This document shows, piece by piece, positions 60,327 to 64,000 of a stretch of 64,000 nucleotides of DNA (positions are counted from its first letter, which is position 1; each line of letters opens with the position of its first letter). The stretch spans positions 76,600,001-76,664,000 of the forward strand of contig NC_069371.1 in the NCBI RefSeq assembly GCF_021730395.1. The letters run 5' to 3'. The translations under genes and the position numbers were made by a program. This DNA comes from Mercenaria mercenaria. Taxonomy: Eukaryota > Mollusca > Bivalvia > Venerida > Veneridae. Below the pieces are notes generated by a model that had not been told where the DNA came from, did not search any database, and was given only the letters and a program-made list of their open reading frames with translations.

Positions 60327-61330
60327 ACAAGAGCTGTCAGTGGACAGCCTGCTCGACTATTCTCAGTGCTTGATATTATAATATATAAGCAATGAGTAAA
60401 ACTTTAACATCACAATAAGCATATTCTAAGTCGAAAAGGGGCCATAATTCAGTCAAAATGCTTGATAGAGTTGCCTCCTTTTTACAGACTGGGGTCATGA
60501 TGGTAAACAAGTATGCAAAATATCAAAGCAATATCTCAATGGACTTGAAAATATTTGGGGTGGTACGCAAACTATAACATTTATTCTAAGTCGAAAAGGG
60601 GCCATAATTCAGTCAAAATGCTTGATAGAGTTGCCTCCTCTTTTTTACAGACTGGGGTCATGATGGTAAACAAGTATGCAAAATATCAAAGCAATATCTC
60701 TATGGACTTTGAAAATATTTAGGGTGGTACGCAAACTTTAACATTTATTCTAAGTCGAAACGGGGCCATAATTCAGTCAAAATGCTTGATAGAGTTGCCG
60801 TCTCCTTTTTACAGACTGGGGTCATGATGGTAAACAAGTATGCAAAATATGAAAGCAATATCTCAATGGACTTTGAAAATATTTGGGGTGTACGCAAACT
60901 TTAACATTTATTCTAAATCGAAAAGGGGCCATAATTCAGTCAAAATGCTTGATAGAGTTGCCTCCTCCTTTTTACAGACTGGGGTCATGAAGGTAAACAA
61001 GTATGCAAAATATGAAAGCAATATCTCAATGGACTTTGAAAATATTTGTGGTGGTACGCAAACTTTAACATTTATTCTAAATCGAAAAGGGGTCATAATT
61101 CAGTCAAAATGCTTGATAGAGTTGCCTCCTCCTTTTTACAGACTGGGGTCATGATAGTTAACAAGTATGCAAAATATGAAAGAAATATCTCAATGGACTT
61201 TAAAAATATTTGGGGTGGTACGCAAACTTTTACATTTGTGTGACGCTCACGCTAACGCTCATGCTCGCGCTACGCCGACGCCGGAGCGAGTAGGATAGCT
61301 CCCCTATTCTTCGAATAGGCGAGCTAAAAA
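60327..61330 (+). mobile_element. Hairpin-ended element with five ~160-bp core repeats (pearl-like)
   Basis: The left end is ACAAGAGCTGTC with a GCTGTC-AGTG-GACAGC hairpin. Five tandem core units start near 60425, 60584, 60746, 60909 and 61071, each holding AGGGGCCATAATTCAGTC and GACTGGGGTCATGA. The right end has a CGCTACGCCGACGCC-type stretch, a CCTATTCTTCGAATAGG hairpin and terminal GAGCTAAAA. The short open frames in it are by-products of the repeats. Confidence 0.85.
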
Positions 61331-61346
61331 CTAGTCCTGTCTTGCC

Positions 61347-61559
61347 TTAACCCTTACCATGCTGGACAAGACTGATTCTGCCTTTGCGACCAATGCACAT
61401 CATGATCAATCTGCACATCCGTACAGTCTGATCAAGATCTGCACTGTTCGTCATTCAGTCAGCATCTTTTTGGCAAGCACCCCTTTTAACATTTAATGGT
61501 ACTGTCCAAACTGAAAGATGGACAAGTTCATTATAGAAATCTAGCAGGGAAAGGGTTAA
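61347..61559 (-). mobile_element. TTAA-flanked MITE (CCCTTA family)
   Basis: TTAA flanks lie at 61347-61350 and 61556-61559. The ends are CCCTTACCATGCTGG and AGCAGGGAAAGGG. It follows the 1-kb hairpin-ended element at 60327-61330 by 16 bp. Confidence 0.86.
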
Positions 61560-62329
61560 AACCAAAGTAACATTCGGTGAACTTGAAGTGATGTTTTGTG
61601 ACCTTACTATACAAGTAACAACTGACCTTAAATGAAAAGTTCCATAGTAAAACCCCTATTCACCACTACTGTTACCCTAGCAACCAAACTCAGCAAAACT
61701 AATTTGACATATATTTATCGCTATCAAATTCCAAATTTTGTTTATCAACTTAAATTGAATGGTAAAAACCACTTGTATAATCTTTAGAAAAGAGAAATAC
61801 TTCAGCACAAAAAAAAAACCCACATCTATACAAAAGATGCAAAACATGAATGGAGTTTCAAGTCTTCAAGATCTTAATACTTGATACACCCTGCTCACTT
61901 AAAAACATGACTCAAGTATTCATTTATAAAAAAAAAATATCTGGAGTTTTACCTTACAACATTGGGAGACAGAGCTAACATAGTTGTGATAGCATCTCAA
62001 GGTTTTATAAATCATCTATCTGCCAAAGCTAGTGTAATCTCTCACTCACTCAGTGTTCTAGCATGTTCCAACATTTTAATGAACATTTTCTAAACTGCCT
62101 ACTCTGCTACCTGCTGTGGCCAGATAAATTCTTTGATACATCACTGATACATCTTTTGAAACAAGCTTGCAAATAGGAAAATTGGCTAACCTAAATTTCC
62201 CTCTATTAGTTTCTCACCAAAAATAAAACTATCCAGAAAAAAAAATAGAATCACAACAGTTTTGTCTAATATGTTGGACTCGGCTGGTTTTTTTTTTCTC
62301 AACTTTATTTCAGTAGTCAGGAAACATAC
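61560..62329. other. Probable intron DNA, nothing recognised
   Basis: AT-rich, between the TTAA-flanked MITE and the possible 69-bp exon. Confidence 0.4.
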
Positions 62330-62398
62330 CTGCCTTTCTAGATCACAGACCAGTACAAGCTTGTTTTTTCCATGTAGGATGAATGACTTCATGGGTCA
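62330..62398 (-). other. Possible short exon (69 bp) with good splice signals
   Basis: On the minus strand TTTTTTTAACAG (acceptor) precedes this segment and GGCAG followed by GTATGTTT (donor) ends it. One frame is usable: after an early TGA it starts at an ATG and encodes MKSFILHGKNKLVLVCDLER plus Q. It then leaves in phase 0. It could be a first coding exon of the RG-rich gene, since it lies upstream on the same strand, or chance. No homology was recognised, and the join to the last exon would need further exons to change phase from 0 to 1. Confidence 0.25.
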
Positions 62399-62484
62399 CT
62401 GTTAAAAAAACTACCTTTTTTCAGACCAATCATGTCATTGCACAACTTCAAGACCGAGCCATGAATCAAACAGTCAAATGTTGT

Positions 62485-62700
62485 GGTCCAAGGTAATAAA
62501 ATTGAGTTTGCGGACCAGTCTAAAACCTCTGGCATCTGATTGGCTACTTCTGAGAATAATTATGAAATTGACCAATGACAATGTTGTATTCCGAGACTGG
62601 TCTACAATTTCAGATTTTTAACCCTGGACCCAGGTAATTAAAATTGAGTTTGGAGACCAGTCCAAAAATTCAAGCATCTGATTGGTTAAAACTTCAATTT
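62485..62700. repeat. Repeat with three related segments, one inverted
   Basis: The segment TAAAATTGAGTTTG..GACCAGTC..GCATCTGATTGG occurs at about 62490-62545 and again at 62633-62687. A reverse-complement version (CCAATGACAATGTTGTATTC, GAGACTGGTC) lies between them. This looks like a small foldback element. Confidence 0.6.
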
Positions 62701-63000
62701 AAGGTTGGGTCATCCCAGAGAAAGCAAGTTCAGATGCTACCAAAACTGAAACTTGCAACCTCTTTATTGATGGTCTAGTGTTAACTGAGGCAGTCATGCG
62801 ATACGACTGTAATGAAATAGGCAGGCTATTAAAATCATATACATAATAGGGAATAACTTAATATGCCACATGGCATGCAAAAATTGGAAGCAAAAATATT
62901 TTCATTAAAATCATGACAAAAGAAGAATGAGTTAATGAAACAGAGTCTGTAGCTGAAGTTTTATAAAAAAAAAACTTGGAATTTACCCAAGAGTCAATAT

Positions 63001-63230
63001 GAGCCACGAGAAAACCAACATAGTAGCTTTGCAACCAGCATGGATCCGGACCAGCCTGTGCATCCGCGCAGTCTGGTCAGGATCCATGCTGTTCGCTAAC
63101 AGTTTCTTTAATTGCAATAGACTTTGACAGCGAACAGTATGGATCCTGACCAGACTGTGCGGATGCGCAGGCTGGTCTGGATCCATGCTGGTCGCAAAGC
63201 CACTATGTTGGTTTTCTCATGGCACGGCTC
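63001..63230 (+). mobile_element. Palindromic MITE, GAGCC family, copy 7
   Basis: The 230-bp copy has AATAT on both sides (62996-63000 and 63231-63235). The linker orientation is as in copy 6. Four bases are missing near the left end. Confidence 0.88.
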
Positions 63231-63539
63231 AATATTATGTTAAAGAATCATAATGCCTTTTTCATGTGAGTGCCACAGTTTTTTATAACAGACATAAAAT
63301 ACCCTAATCTGTGGTTAAATTCTATTTTTCACAAAAGTTTTCTCACACACATGTCAACTGTTTGAATATTGACTGATACAGTAGACAGTTTTTCTGAATC
63401 CAGTGTTTTTATTACCTCCCTTTATGGTTCTAACTGTGTATATTCATGCACAGTATTGAAAGCAGTGTTTTTCTAACCATGTAGGTATGCAAAACATCTG
63501 TTTGGACAACTGCTTTATCTATTTTTAACATAAAATTAT

Positions 63540-63858
63540 ACAAGAGCTGTCTGTAAGACAGCACGCTTGACTTTTCTCAGTGCTTGACTGTGAATTAGAG
63601 CTTTGCCAGTAAAAACTCTAACCCAAAAATTCTAAGTTAAAAAGGGGCATAACTCTGTCAAAATTCAAATCAGAATTATGGGGATTGTTCCTCCTGGTGT
63701 AGACTTTGATAGTAAATAACTACTTTAAGTTTCAAGTCAACAGCTTTGATAGTAACAGAGATATCTGACTTTAAAAACTTTAACCAACAGCGACAGTGAC
63801 GCCGACGCTGGGGCGAATGCAATAGCTCTACTTTTTCTTTGAAAAGTTGAGCTAAAAA
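63540..63858 (+). mobile_element. Hairpin-ended element with a single core (pearl-like)
   Basis: It has the same ACAAGAGCTGTC start with a GCTGTC/GACAGC hairpin, one core containing AAAAAGGGGCATAACTCTGT, a GTGACGCCGACGC stretch, and a CTTTTTCTTTGAAAAG hairpin followed by GAGCTAAAAA. It is the minimal form of the element at 60327-61330. Confidence 0.82.
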
Positions 63859-64000
63859 GCCTTATGAAACATTAAATATATAAGTTTTCATCCATAATAA
63901 ACCAATATTTCTAGAAGGCATAATCTCAAGCAGTTGCAGAATGGTAAATATCACATTACTGGAAAGCATTAGAATTCAAATATTTCCTGGAAAAAAAACA

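Overview
The window is nuclear DNA of an animal, AT-rich and gene-poor, and almost certainly from a bivalve mollusc, most likely a venerid-type clam. The evidence is split genes with ordinary GT-AG signals, tRNA-derived SINEs, and short palindromic DNA elements. There are also elements with internal tandem cores and hairpin ends that resemble the 'pearl' / Helitron-like elements described from bivalves. No bacterial operon, CRISPR array or long autonomous transposon gene is visible. The species call is an inference; nothing here is a marker gene.

Layout. 1-12.4 kb: mostly unique AT-rich DNA with scattered repeats, including a three-fold ~212-bp tandem duplication at 3.6-4.86 kb that was split by a 626-bp hairpin-ended element. 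12.4-24 kb: unique DNA, a degenerate T/G-rich minisatellite, several short DNA elements, one element with a 25-base poly-G run, and an orphan reading frame at 19.6-20.1 kb resembling the hormone-receptor motif of adhesion GPCRs. 24-42 kb: SINEs, an element built of CCCATATGGG motifs (26.65-28.57 kb), two near-identical tRNA-Arg(TCG) genes in opposite orientation (35.5 and 41.0 kb), and a ~45-bp minisatellite at 38 kb. 42.6-49.0 kb: over 6 kb of tandem arrays, namely a 43-bp satellite in two subfamilies whose second block is duplicated with its spacer, then a 30-bp minisatellite that happens to stay open on the minus strand. 49-64 kb: the only convincing protein-coding exon (54137-55698, minus), the last exon of an unrecognised RG-rich protein, whose upstream introns at higher coordinates are full of short elements.

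The clearest unexplained pattern is in the mobile DNA. Three families with different ends share one ~75-bp imperfect palindromic core: GAGCC ends with 4-bp AWWT target duplications, a sister family with GAGCGC ends, and CCCTTA ends at TTAA sites. The core seems to have spread independently of the ends that carry it.

Limits: everything was read by eye. Ends without target duplications are good to a few bases, copy numbers of long arrays are estimates, and family names of repeats are untested.
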